Below, piece after piece: positions 26,759-34,139 of a DNA stretch of 64,000 bases (position 1 is the first letter of the stretch; every line of letters starts with the position of its first letter). A model generated the notes under the pieces. It was given only the letters and a program-made list of their open reading frames with translations, was not told the DNA's origin and made no database searches. This DNA comes from Dyadobacter sandarakinus (lineage in GTDB: Bacteria > Bacteroidota > Bacteroidia > Cytophagales > Spirosomataceae), in assembly GCF_016894445.1 (NCBI RefSeq), contig NZ_CP056775.1, positions 4,218,001-4,282,000 of the forward strand, written 5' to 3'. The position numbers and the translations under genes are program-made.

Positions 26759-28087
26759 TCAGTTCCACTTGAAAAACAGGTTTTCGTCCCCTGCCTCATG
26801 CTCCACATACATCAGGATCAGCGTCATCATTTCCTGGTCGCTGCGCATGTTCCCGGTAGACATGACGAGTTGTGGCGGGTTGTGCGGATTGGCCGGATTG
26901 TCTTTGGTATTGTCGTAGGTACCCTCCACATGCACTACCGCCCCCTTGGGCAGCAGCAGCGGTTGTTTGTATTTGTAAATTTCCTGCCAGCGGAAATCCC
27001 AGGCAGGTACATGCACAAGCCTGATCGTGTCGCCTGCCGCAGTGGTGGCATAGGCCTTGAACTCTTTACCCAGGTAATGCATATGCGGCCAGGCGTACAG
27101 CAGCGAGATGTCGGGCTGGTTGTTGGCGATGCGCAGCCGGAACTTTGAGATCTCATCTGCAAAAATCATCATGGGAGGCGTAATGTCTTTTTCACCTATC
27201 CCGCCCGATCCCAGACTGATCACCTTTACTTTCCGCTTGATCGGGGTCGTTTTGAAAAACAGATTAATCCCGTCAATACTTTCTGCATCCACGGACGACG
27301 GTCCGAAGTGGACAGTTACCAGTACTACTCCCCTTTTAGGCATGATCCAGCCCATATTTTCGGGATAGGTTTCCACGGTAGTACCCGGGATCCAGCCGCC
27401 GTAGTAGGTCATTTCTTTCTTGTACTTCACCCACTCGTAGTACTTATCAGCATCCGGACCGCTCAGGTCGACCACATCCACGGAATTATGCAGGTCGATA
27501 GCCGGATCGGCAACAGGATGAATAGCAAAGTTGGCGTGGTGAATCAGTTTCTTGTTGTTGGAGGTAAACTCGACAGCCTCCACGTTGGCGTCGGCCGCCA
27601 TCTCAAAAGGAATTTTGAACATCACGAAACGTTCCTGGGCATCTCCCTTTACCTGAAAGCCGCTTTTGACTTTCAGCGTCAGGTCGGGCTTCCGTTTGTA
27701 GGCAGTACCCGCGCTGACACGTGCCTGCAGATCCTGTTCAGCTTTCAGGTTTGGTTTACCTTTGGGTGCCCCGCCGTCAATCCACGAAACAATGGTCTTG
27801 ATATCCTTATCGCTCAGGGAGCGGTCATTTGCAAAAGAATTAAAATGATTGTCGGCTTTCCAGGGAGGCATGTAGCGCGAGCTTACTACCTGCCTGATAA
27901 ACTTGGAACGTTTGGTGACATCGTCAAAGGTAATCAGCGGGAAAGGAGCTGCTTCGCCGGTACGGTGGCAGGGTACGCAGTTGGTATGGATAATCGGCTG
28001 AACGTCCTTATAAAATTCCGGAACCTGACCAAGGCATACATCACACCAAATCAAAAGCACTAAACAAAGGCCTTTTCGAAACAACAT
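26759..28087 (-). CDS. Cytochrome c and copper type II ascorbate-dependent monooxygenase-like protein
   Basis: 442 aa from ATG 28087 (MLFRKGLCLVLLIWC), with a signal peptide ending CLG-Q. An N-terminal cytochrome c domain carries Cys37-x-x-Cys40-His41 (CVPCH), with Met in SSRYMPPW as a likely axial ligand. The remainder resembles peptidylglycine-hydroxylating monooxygenase-type copper domains: IHHANF, VTVHFGP, and the HxH site in PHMHYLGKEF, with a late Met pair in QEMMTL. The longer frame would start at TTG 28114 and adds nothing like a signal. The heme could feed electrons to the copper site (inference). First gene of the redox-SusCD cluster; substrate unknown. Confidence 0.85.
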   Translation of the reverse strand: MLFRKGLCLVLLIWCDVCLGQVPEFYKDVQPIIHTNCVPCHRTGEAAPFPLITFDDVTKRSKFIRQVVSSRYMPPWKADNHFNSFANDRSLSDKDIKTIVSWIDGGAPKGKPNLKAEQDLQARVSAGTAYKRKPDLTLKVKSGFQVKGDAQERFVMFKIPFEMAADANVEAVEFTSNNKKLIHHANFAIHPVADPAIDLHNSVDVVDLSGPDADKYYEWVKYKKEMTYYGGWIPGTTVETYPENMGWIMPKRGVVLVTVHFGPSSVDAESIDGINLFFKTTPIKRKVKVISLGSGGIGEKDITPPMMIFADEISKFRLRIANNQPDISLLYAWPHMHYLGKEFKAYATTAAGDTIRLVHVPAWDFRWQEIYKYKQPLLLPKGAVVHVEGTYDNTKDNPANPHNPPQLVMSTGNMRSDQEMMTLILMYVEHEAGDENLFFKWN

Positions 28088-28135
28088 TTGGAACAGAGTG
28101 GGTTTTTCATGCAATTTAGCAAGAGTATATTTATT

Positions 28136-28155
28136 TTAAAAAAATTTAATAAATA
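28136..28155 (-). repeat. 20-bp AT-rich element, copy 2 (upstream of the cytochrome/copper gene)
   Basis: Differs from the copy at 22008-22027 at one position. It lies 48 nt before ATG 28087. The shared sequence and orientation at two promoters of one cluster suggest common control, though both are AT-rich. Confidence 0.5.
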
Positions 28156-28166
28156 CATCCTGCAAA

Positions 28167-28409
28167 CTACGCCAATTTCCCCAAGTCACTGACTGGATAC
28201 ACAGTAGCGCCGGTTCTTGCCTGAAAGTCATTGCCCCCGTACACGAGGTGAGCGCTGGCAGCGGGAGCCATTTTCTCAAAGGTTTTTAATCCCTTAAAAA
28301 AGTCGGGCTGGATTGTTTTGCCCGACTTGATTTCAACCGCTTTCAGGTCAACACCATCCCGGATGAGCAGGTCTATTTCATGCTGCGAATAGTCGCGCGA
28401 GGAATCATC
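28167..28409 (-). pseudogene. 3' remnant of an AAA ATPase gene with DUF4143 C-terminus
   Basis: Minus-strand frame ending at TAG (28169-28167), 80 sense codons. It reads DYSQHEIDLLIRDG, then KAVEIKSGKTIQPDFFKGL and HLVYGGNDFQ. This is the nuclease-like C-terminal block (E-x-D ... E-x-K) of ATP-binding proteins with DUF4143. The Walker motifs and roughly 300 N-terminal residues are missing, because the gene argB begins immediately beyond the inverted repeat. It has no start codon in a plausible place and is almost certainly non-functional. A deletion next to argB is the simplest explanation. Confidence 0.75.
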
Positions 28410-28447
28410 TTGTAAATTTAGGAATTGGATTCCTAAATTTACAAGAT
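28407..28447. repeat. 19-bp perfect inverted repeat abutting the argB stop codon
   Basis: Arms 28407-28425 and 28429-28447 are perfectly complementary around a 3-nt loop. The right arm touches the argB stop codon (28448-28450); the left arm overlaps the first codons of the DUF4143 remnant. AT-rich, with no T run after it. It could act as an RNA hairpin at the argB 3' end, or be a trace of the element that accompanied the ATPase gene. Confidence 0.7.
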
Positions 28448-29233
28448 TTACAGCGTAATTGCTGTACCTGCCTCTGAGTCAATGGCTTCAATAAGATCAT
28501 CGGCATGGCAGATCATGACTTTTGAGATACCTGCCTGCAATGCATCAAATGCATTATCAAGCTTGGGTATCATGCCTTTGTTGATTACTCCCGTCGATTT
28601 ATAGAAGTGGTAGGAGTCAAGGTTGAGCGCTGCAATGACAGCTGTGTCATCGTCCGGGTCGGATAGCACCCCTTTTTTCTCGAAACAATAAATCAGATTT
28701 ACTTCATAAAACTCCGACATGGCCACACCTGTTACGGATGCCATTGTATCCGCATTGGTATTGAGCAGGTCGCCCGAGGTACTGTACGTAAGCGGCGCAA
28801 TCACAGGAATGAGGCTGCTGCCCAGGATTGCATGGATCTGTTCGCCATTTACCGCTTCAATATCGCCCACAAAGCCGTAATCGATTGTTTTGACAGGTCG
28901 CCTGACCGAGCGGATAATGCCACCGTCGGCACCGGTAAGCCCAATGGCATTGCAGCCGAGTGCCTGTAATTGGGCCACCAGGTTTTTATTCACCAATCCG
29001 CCATAAACCATGGTAACCACGTCCAGCATGGGCTTGTCGGTAATACGCCTGCCCTCTACCATCCGGGTCTCGATCTGCAACCGGGCGGCGATCTGTGTGG
29101 CGATCTTTCCTCCGCCGTGCACCAGGATTTTAGGGCCTTTTATGTGTGCAAAGCTCCGCAGAAAACGGGAACAGGCTTCCGGATTATCGATCACGTTGCC
29201 GCCGATCTTGATTACATATAAGGGTTGTGACAT
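28448..29233 (-). CDS. argB: Acetylglutamate kinase
   Basis: Second step of arginine synthesis, phosphorylating N-acetylglutamate (some Bacteroidota use N-succinyl intermediates instead). 261 aa, amino-acid kinase fold. VIKIGGNVIDN and ILVHGGGKIATQIAARL form the phosphate-binding loops; GRRITDKPMLDVV lines the substrate site; LLNTNADTMA and NKGMIPKLDNAF complete the nucleotide site. Family length is normal. It has its own consensus promoter (29266-29294) and is not beside other arg genes. ATG at 29233; divergent from dsbD. Confidence 0.95.
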   Translation of the reverse strand: MSQPLYVIKIGGNVIDNPEACSRFLRSFAHIKGPKILVHGGGKIATQIAARLQIETRMVEGRRITDKPMLDVVTMVYGGLVNKNLVAQLQALGCNAIGLTGADGGIIRSVRRPVKTIDYGFVGDIEAVNGEQIHAILGSSLIPVIAPLTYSTSGDLLNTNADTMASVTGVAMSEFYEVNLIYCFEKKGVLSDPDDDTAVIAALNLDSYHFYKSTGVINKGMIPKLDNAFDALQAGISKVMICHADDLIEAIDSEAGTAITL

Positions 29234-29265
29234 GAAAACGGAATTTGGATTTGGCTCAAAGCTGG

Positions 29266-29294
29266 CAAAAATAAACGAAAGCTGTCCGGGACAA
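29266..29294 (-). promoter_or_regulatory. argB promoter (TTG-N18-TATTTTTG)
   Basis: On the minus strand, TTG (29294-29292), an 18-nt spacer, then TATTTTTG (29273-29266). It fits the Bacteroidota consensus well and lies about 32 nt before the argB ATG. Confidence 0.65.
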
Positions 29295-29382
29295 AACGGT
29301 AATTTTAATAGCTGAATTTTTTTGGCAAAATTACGTTCACTTACTAACGAACTAAGAAGTCTATTGACTTAATAGATATAAT

Positions 29383-31491
29383 ATGAAACGTTTTACCATC
29401 CTCCTTCTCTCATTATTCACGCTCCTTCCACTGCTGACGCTTGCGCAGCTGCAAACGGCAAAAGCCAAATGGACCTACACGTTTTCAAAACCGCAAGTAA
29501 AAAAAGGTGAGACGGTTGATCTTGTTTTTACGGCAACCATCGACAAAGACTGGTACCTCTATGCTTCCGACTTCGACCCTGATCTGGGCCCGATGCTTAC
29601 TTCTTTCACGTTTGAAAAAAATGCAACCTTTGAGCCGGTCGGTAAGCTGAAATCGGTAAATCCGAAAACCAAGTTTGAAGAAGTCTGGAATGGAAATGTG
29701 CGTTATTTTGAGAAAAAAGGTGTTTTTACGCAAACCATTAAAGTTCTTTCCGACCAGCCACTCATCAAAGGCACTTCCGAATACCAGACCTGCAGCCACG
29801 TGACGGGGCTCTGCATTCCCGGAAACGACGATTTTGAATTCAAGGGATTGAAAGTAGTGGCATCAGCAGGCGCGCCGGAAGGCACATCAGTGGGAGCTAC
29901 CGCTCCGGGAGTATCCACTCCGGGAGCCGCTGGCTCGGAAGTTGCAGAGCCGGTTACGGCCACAGCCGCCGGTCAACCCGTAGATACGGAATTTACCGCC
30001 CAATCCGCCCGGAGCGATACGTCAAAAAACGCAAAGGCCGCAGCGCCGCTGTCCGACTCCGGCAGCGCAGCCGCCGGCGGCTCCCTGTGGGCATTTGCAC
30101 TGGCAGCCTTTCTGTCCGGACTTGTTGCATTGCTTACTCCCTGCGTTTTCCCGATCATTCCGATGACGGTGAGCTATTTTACAAACCAGCAGAAAGGAAA
30201 ATTCAAAGCATTCCTGTACGGAGCATCCATTATCCTCATTTATACATTGATAGGTACCGTCGTATCCAGGCTGAACGGACCTGCATTTGCTAACTTTCTC
30301 AGCACGCACTGGTTGCCCAACCTGCTTTTTTTCGGGATTTTCATTCTTTTCGGGCTGTCATTCCTGGGATTATTTGAAATTGTACTGCCCAGCGGATTTG
30401 TAAACAAAATGGATCAGAAAGCTGACCAGGGTGGATATGCCGGGGTTTTCTTTATGGCATTTACACTGGTACTGGTGTCATTTTCCTGTACCGGCCCGAT
30501 TGTGGGCAGCCTGCTGGTAGCCTCCGCCGGGGGCGAAGTAGTGAAGCCGATTGTGGGTATGGCAGCGTTTTCGGCTGCATTTGCAATCCCGTTTACCTCC
30601 TTTGCATTGTTTCCGCAGTGGCTCAAATCACTGCCGAAATCGGGCGGGTGGCTTAATACCGTCAAGGTTTGTCTCGGGTTTCTTGAACTGGCATTGGCAT
30701 TGAAGTTTTTCAGCATAGCCGATCAGGTTTACCACTGGGAACTGCTCGACCGTGAAATTTACCTGGCATTCTGGATCGTGATTTTCAGCTTGCTGGGCTT
30801 TTACTTATTGGGAAAAATCAGGACCCCGCATGATTCAGCCCTGGAAAATGTGAGCGTACCCAGACTTTTGATGGCGATCGTCACTTTTACTTTTGTAACA
30901 TACATGATCCCGGGCATGTGGGGTGCGCCTTTAAAAGCATTGGCAGGCTACCTCCCGCCCCAGTCTACTTTGGACTTTGATTTAAATAAAAGATCATCCG
31001 GCACTGGGCCTGCTACTGCGGGCATCTCGGGCAAGTACTCCGATCTGTTCCATCTGCCGCATGAGCTCGAAGGTTTTTTTGATTACAAAGAAGCCCTGGC
31101 TTATGCCAAAAAGGTCAATAAGCCCGTATTTATCGACTTTACTGGTCATGGCTGCGTTAACTGCCGCGAAATGGAAGCCCGCGTATGGGTGGACCCGGCT
31201 GTTTTACAAAGACTACGCAACGATTATGTGATTGTGGCCCTGTATGTCGATGATAAAACCGAGCTGCCTGAATCGGATTGGTATACTTCCAGCTACGACA
31301 ACAAAGTCAAAAAGACGATAGGAGCACAAAATGCCGATTTGCAGATCGTGAAATACAACAACAATGCCCAGCCGCACTACTGCCTCGTGGACCACGAGGG
31401 CAAGCTGCTCGTGGCACCCAAAAATTATGATCTAAATCCCGCCCATTTTGCCGCATTCCTGGACAGCGGGAAAGCGGCATTCGGGAAATGA
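29383..31491 (+). CDS. dsbD: Thiol:disulfide interchange protein DsbD (cytochrome c biogenesis transmembrane protein)
   Basis: Carries electrons from cytoplasmic thioredoxin across the inner membrane to periplasmic reductases, 702 aa. Order: signal peptide (TLLPLLTLAQ); N-terminal immunoglobulin-like domain with Cys pair in YQTCSHVTGLCIPG (about residue 140); an Ala/Ser/Thr-rich linker; an eight-helix membrane domain with the two essential cysteines in LTPCVFPIIPMTVSYF and VSFSCTGPIVGS; and a C-terminal thioredoxin-like domain with the CxxC motif in GHGCVNCREME. All six expected cysteines are present. It has a clear terminator 42 nt downstream. Possible clients are the cytochrome c-containing proteins nearby (inference). 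Confidence 0.94.
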   Translation: MKRFTILLLSLFTLLPLLTLAQLQTAKAKWTYTFSKPQVKKGETVDLVFTATIDKDWYLYASDFDPDLGPMLTSFTFEKNATFEPVGKLKSVNPKTKFEEVWNGNVRYFEKKGVFTQTIKVLSDQPLIKGTSEYQTCSHVTGLCIPGNDDFEFKGLKVVASAGAPEGTSVGATAPGVSTPGAAGSEVAEPVTATAAGQPVDTEFTAQSARSDTSKNAKAAAPLSDSGSAAAGGSLWAFALAAFLSGLVALLTPCVFPIIPMTVSYFTNQQKGKFKAFLYGASIILIYTLIGTVVSRLNGPAFANFLSTHWLPNLLFFGIFILFGLSFLGLFEIVLPSGFVNKMDQKADQGGYAGVFFMAFTLVLVSFSCTGPIVGSLLVASAGGEVVKPIVGMAAFSAAFAIPFTSFALFPQWLKSLPKSGGWLNTVKVCLGFLELALALKFFSIADQVYHWELLDREIYLAFWIVIFSLLGFYLLGKIRTPHDSALENVSVPRLLMAIVTFTFVTYMIPGMWGAPLKALAGYLPPQSTLDFDLNKRSSGTGPATAGISGKYSDLFHLPHELEGFFDYKEALAYAKKVNKPVFIDFTGHGCVNCREMEARVWVDPAVLQRLRNDYVIVALYVDDKTELPESDWYTSSYDNKVKKTIGAQNADLQIVKYNNNAQPHYCLVDHEGKLLVAPKNYDLNPAHFAAFLDSGKAAFGK

Positions 31492-31532
31492 TAAGCGCCT
31501 GCTCAGACATTTGCGTTTTAAGCCTTTTCTTT

Positions 31533-31557
31533 GGGATCCGATTCGGATCCCTTTTTT
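31533..31557 (+). terminator. Intrinsic terminator after dsbD
   Basis: Stem GGGATCCG (31533-31540), loop ATT, CGGATCCC (31544-31551), then TTTTTT. It overlaps the open frame upstream of the next gene, which argues for that gene starting at 31582. Confidence 0.85.
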
Positions 31558-31581
31558 ATTTTCAAAAATACACCTGTTCCC

Positions 31582-34062
31582 ATGCCTAAACTCTGGTCTG
31601 CCTGCCTGCTCCTTTGCGCAGCACTTACTGCATCTGCCCAAACCTTCCGCCCACCCGCTACACCTCTCGTAACCATTGACCCTTATACCAGTGTGTGGTC
31701 ATTTGGTGACGAGCTGGCCGGCTCCGCTACCAAACACTGGACGGGAAAGTCACAGCCTATGGAAGGACTCATTCGTGTGGACGGCAAAACGTATCGCTTT
31801 ATGGGTGCAGCTGCGCCTGTGATGAAAACCATTTTACCGGTCGCAAAGCAAGCAGCTTACACTTCCAGATTCACTACCGAGCAGCCCGCATCGGCTGACT
31901 GGTACAAGGAGGATTATAGTGCCGCCAACTGGAAGTCGGGTGATGCGCCATTTTCAACCCGCGAGAAAAACGATGCGATGCTGAAAACCGGAACCGAGTT
32001 TCAGCAGGAAGTATGGTACCGCCGGGAGTTCAGCCTTGCCGCGGCCGATCTTGAAAAGCCTACCCTGAATATTTTTCATGATGACGATGTACAGGTATTT
32101 ATCAATGGTGTTCCTGCATATGAATGCGGGCCGTGTTTTACAAGTGACTACGAGTTTAAGCCCATCAGCCCCGCAGCACGGAAAGCGCTGAAAAAGGGAA
32201 AGAATATACTGGCGGTACATTGCAAAAATGGCGTCGGGCCGGGCTATATAGACGTCGGGCTGGCCGACGAGATTGCCCCCAAAGGTGGCAATGTGGTACT
32301 CGCAGCAAAGCAAACGAGCTTTGAAATGAAACCCACACAATCCATTTACAATTTCGAGGCAGGTCCTGTGCAGCTTAAAGTCAGCTTTGTGGCACCATTG
32401 ATCCTGAATGACATGCACCTGGTTTCCCGCCCGGTCAACTACGTGGCATATGAGCTGAAAGCTACTGACGGCAAAACGCACCAGGTTCAGATCCTGAATA
32501 CGGTTTCAGGATTGTGGGCTACCAATGATGCCAGTCAGCAGGTGGATGGTAAAAAGGAGAGCCAAAACGGACTTATCCTGCTTTCGCTGGGCAATGTGGA
32601 GCAAAAACTCCTGGCCAGAAAAGGCGATGACGTCCGCATTGACTGGGGCCGCGCTTACCTGGCAGCCGGCATGTCGGGTGTTAAAAGTGCAGGTATCGGC
32701 TCGCCTGAAGAACTGACCAGATCATTCTCGAAAACAGGCGCGGTAACTGCCAGCCAAACCATTGCCGCAGCCGCAGATACCCGCGCAATGGGGATTGTAA
32801 CTTCGGAAAATGTGGGTACCGCTGCAAAATCACTGCACATTATGCTGGGCTATGATGACGGGTACTCGGTTGCATATTTCGGTCAGAACCTGCGCCCGTG
32901 GTGGAATAAGGATGGAAAAAGCAATATTCATGCTGAGCTGAAAAGTGCTGACACTGATTTTGACAAAATCCTGAAACAATGTGAAGCAACGGACGAAATG
33001 GTATACCAGGATGCATTGAAGGCAGGCGGAAAGCAGTATGCGGAACTATGCGTACTTGCTTACCGGCAGGCAATTGCTGCGCACAAACTGGTGGCGGACC
33101 CCAGCGGAACTCCCCTGTTTTTGTCCAAGGAAAATTTCAGTAACGGATCCATCGGCACGGTGGATGTGACCTATCCGTCGGCACCGCTCTTCCTGCTCTA
33201 CAACCCGACATTATTAAAAGGCATGCTCGAACCGATTTTCTATTACTCGGAAAGCGGTAAATGGACCAAGCCATTTGCGGCACATGATGTAGGCACGTAC
33301 CCCGTAGCAAACGGACAGACTTATGGTGAGGATATGCCGGTGGAAGAATCCGGCAATATGCTGACGCTTACCTATGCGATCTGCAAGGCGGAAGGCAGTA
33401 CGGAATTTGCTAAAAAGCATTGGAAAACACTGTCTGTATGGGCAAATTACCTCAAAAAGGAAGGGTTTGATCCAGCCAACCAGCTTTGTACGGATGACTT
33501 TGCCGGTCACCTTGCACGGAATGCAAACTTGTCGATCAAGGCGATTATGGGGTTGGCATGTTATGCAAAAATGGCAGAGCAGCTGGGCGACAACAAAGAA
33601 GCTGCTGAGGTAAATGCATTGACAAAAGAATTTGCGCAAAAGTGGATGGACCTGTCGACAGACGGCGATCATTATGCGCTGACTTTCGACAAAAAAGGTA
33701 CATGGAGCCAGAAGTACAATATCGTATGGAACGAGCTGCTGCAACTGAATGTATTTCCGAAAACCGTTGCCGAAAAGGAGATTAAATATTACCTGACCAA
33801 ACAACAGCCTTTTGGACTCCCGCTTGACAGCCGCAAGACGTACAGCAAGTCCGACTGGATTATTTGGACTGCTACACTGGCCACCAACCAGCAGGATTTT
33901 GACGCATTTATCAAGCCAGTGTACAAATATGCCATGGAAACGCCCGACCGCATTCCGCTGTCAGACTGGCATGAAACCGTGGACGGAAAGTCCGTCGGCT
34001 TCCGGGCACGGTCGGTGGTGGGAGGATACTGGATGAAGGTACTCGGGGAAAAGTGGAAGTGA
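31582..34062 (+). CDS. Secreted DUF4965/DUF5127/DUF1793 protein (glutaminase A-like)
   Basis: 826 aa from ATG 31582 (MPKLWSACLLLCAALTASAQ), with a clean signal peptide; the longer frame runs into the dsbD terminator. The N-terminal part (FRPPATPLVTIDPYTSVWSF) and the central and C-terminal parts (WWNKDGKSNIHAEL, PLFLLYNPTLLKGMLEPIFYY, HDVGTYPVANGQTYGEDMPV, NLSIKAIMGLACYAKMA) match the bacterial relatives of fungal glutaminase A, which have an alpha-toroid catalytic core. A beta-sandwich like the sugar-binding domain of GH2 enzymes is inserted at about residues 100-210 (VWYRREF ... DDDVQVFINGVPAYE). True activity (glutaminase or glycosidase) is uncertain. Confidence 0.82.
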   Translation: MPKLWSACLLLCAALTASAQTFRPPATPLVTIDPYTSVWSFGDELAGSATKHWTGKSQPMEGLIRVDGKTYRFMGAAAPVMKTILPVAKQAAYTSRFTTEQPASADWYKEDYSAANWKSGDAPFSTREKNDAMLKTGTEFQQEVWYRREFSLAAADLEKPTLNIFHDDDVQVFINGVPAYECGPCFTSDYEFKPISPAARKALKKGKNILAVHCKNGVGPGYIDVGLADEIAPKGGNVVLAAKQTSFEMKPTQSIYNFEAGPVQLKVSFVAPLILNDMHLVSRPVNYVAYELKATDGKTHQVQILNTVSGLWATNDASQQVDGKKESQNGLILLSLGNVEQKLLARKGDDVRIDWGRAYLAAGMSGVKSAGIGSPEELTRSFSKTGAVTASQTIAAAADTRAMGIVTSENVGTAAKSLHIMLGYDDGYSVAYFGQNLRPWWNKDGKSNIHAELKSADTDFDKILKQCEATDEMVYQDALKAGGKQYAELCVLAYRQAIAAHKLVADPSGTPLFLSKENFSNGSIGTVDVTYPSAPLFLLYNPTLLKGMLEPIFYYSESGKWTKPFAAHDVGTYPVANGQTYGEDMPVEESGNMLTLTYAICKAEGSTEFAKKHWKTLSVWANYLKKEGFDPANQLCTDDFAGHLARNANLSIKAIMGLACYAKMAEQLGDNKEAAEVNALTKEFAQKWMDLSTDGDHYALTFDKKGTWSQKYNIVWNELLQLNVFPKTVAEKEIKYYLTKQQPFGLPLDSRKTYSKSDWIIWTATLATNQQDFDAFIKPVYKYAMETPDRIPLSDWHETVDGKSVGFRARSVVGGYWMKVLGEKWK

Positions 34063-34090
34063 AATCATTTTGACTTTACAAACAAAAAAA

Positions 34091-34121
34091 GCCTTCGTAA
34101 TGGATTACGAAGGCTTTTTTT
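34091..34121. terminator. Bidirectional terminator
   Basis: GCCTTCGTAAT (34091-34101) pairs with ATTACGAAGGC (34104-34114), with an A run before and a T run after. It serves the convergent DUF4965 and M48 peptidase genes. Confidence 0.88.
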
Positions 34122-34139
34122 GTTCAATATCTCCCGGGC

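Noticed and set aside
27308-28063. 251-aa plus-strand open frame
   Set aside because: Antisense to the cytochrome/copper protein, which has CxxCH, HxH and a signal peptide.
16856-28087. Classical polysaccharide utilisation locus
   Set aside because: SusC and SusD are present, but no glycoside hydrolase, polysaccharide lyase, carbohydrate esterase or sugar-sensing regulator lies in the block; the companions are redox proteins.
28407-28447. Terminal inverted repeat of an insertion sequence
   Set aside because: Both arms sit together around a 3-nt loop, no transposase or second end is nearby, and no target-site duplication was found.
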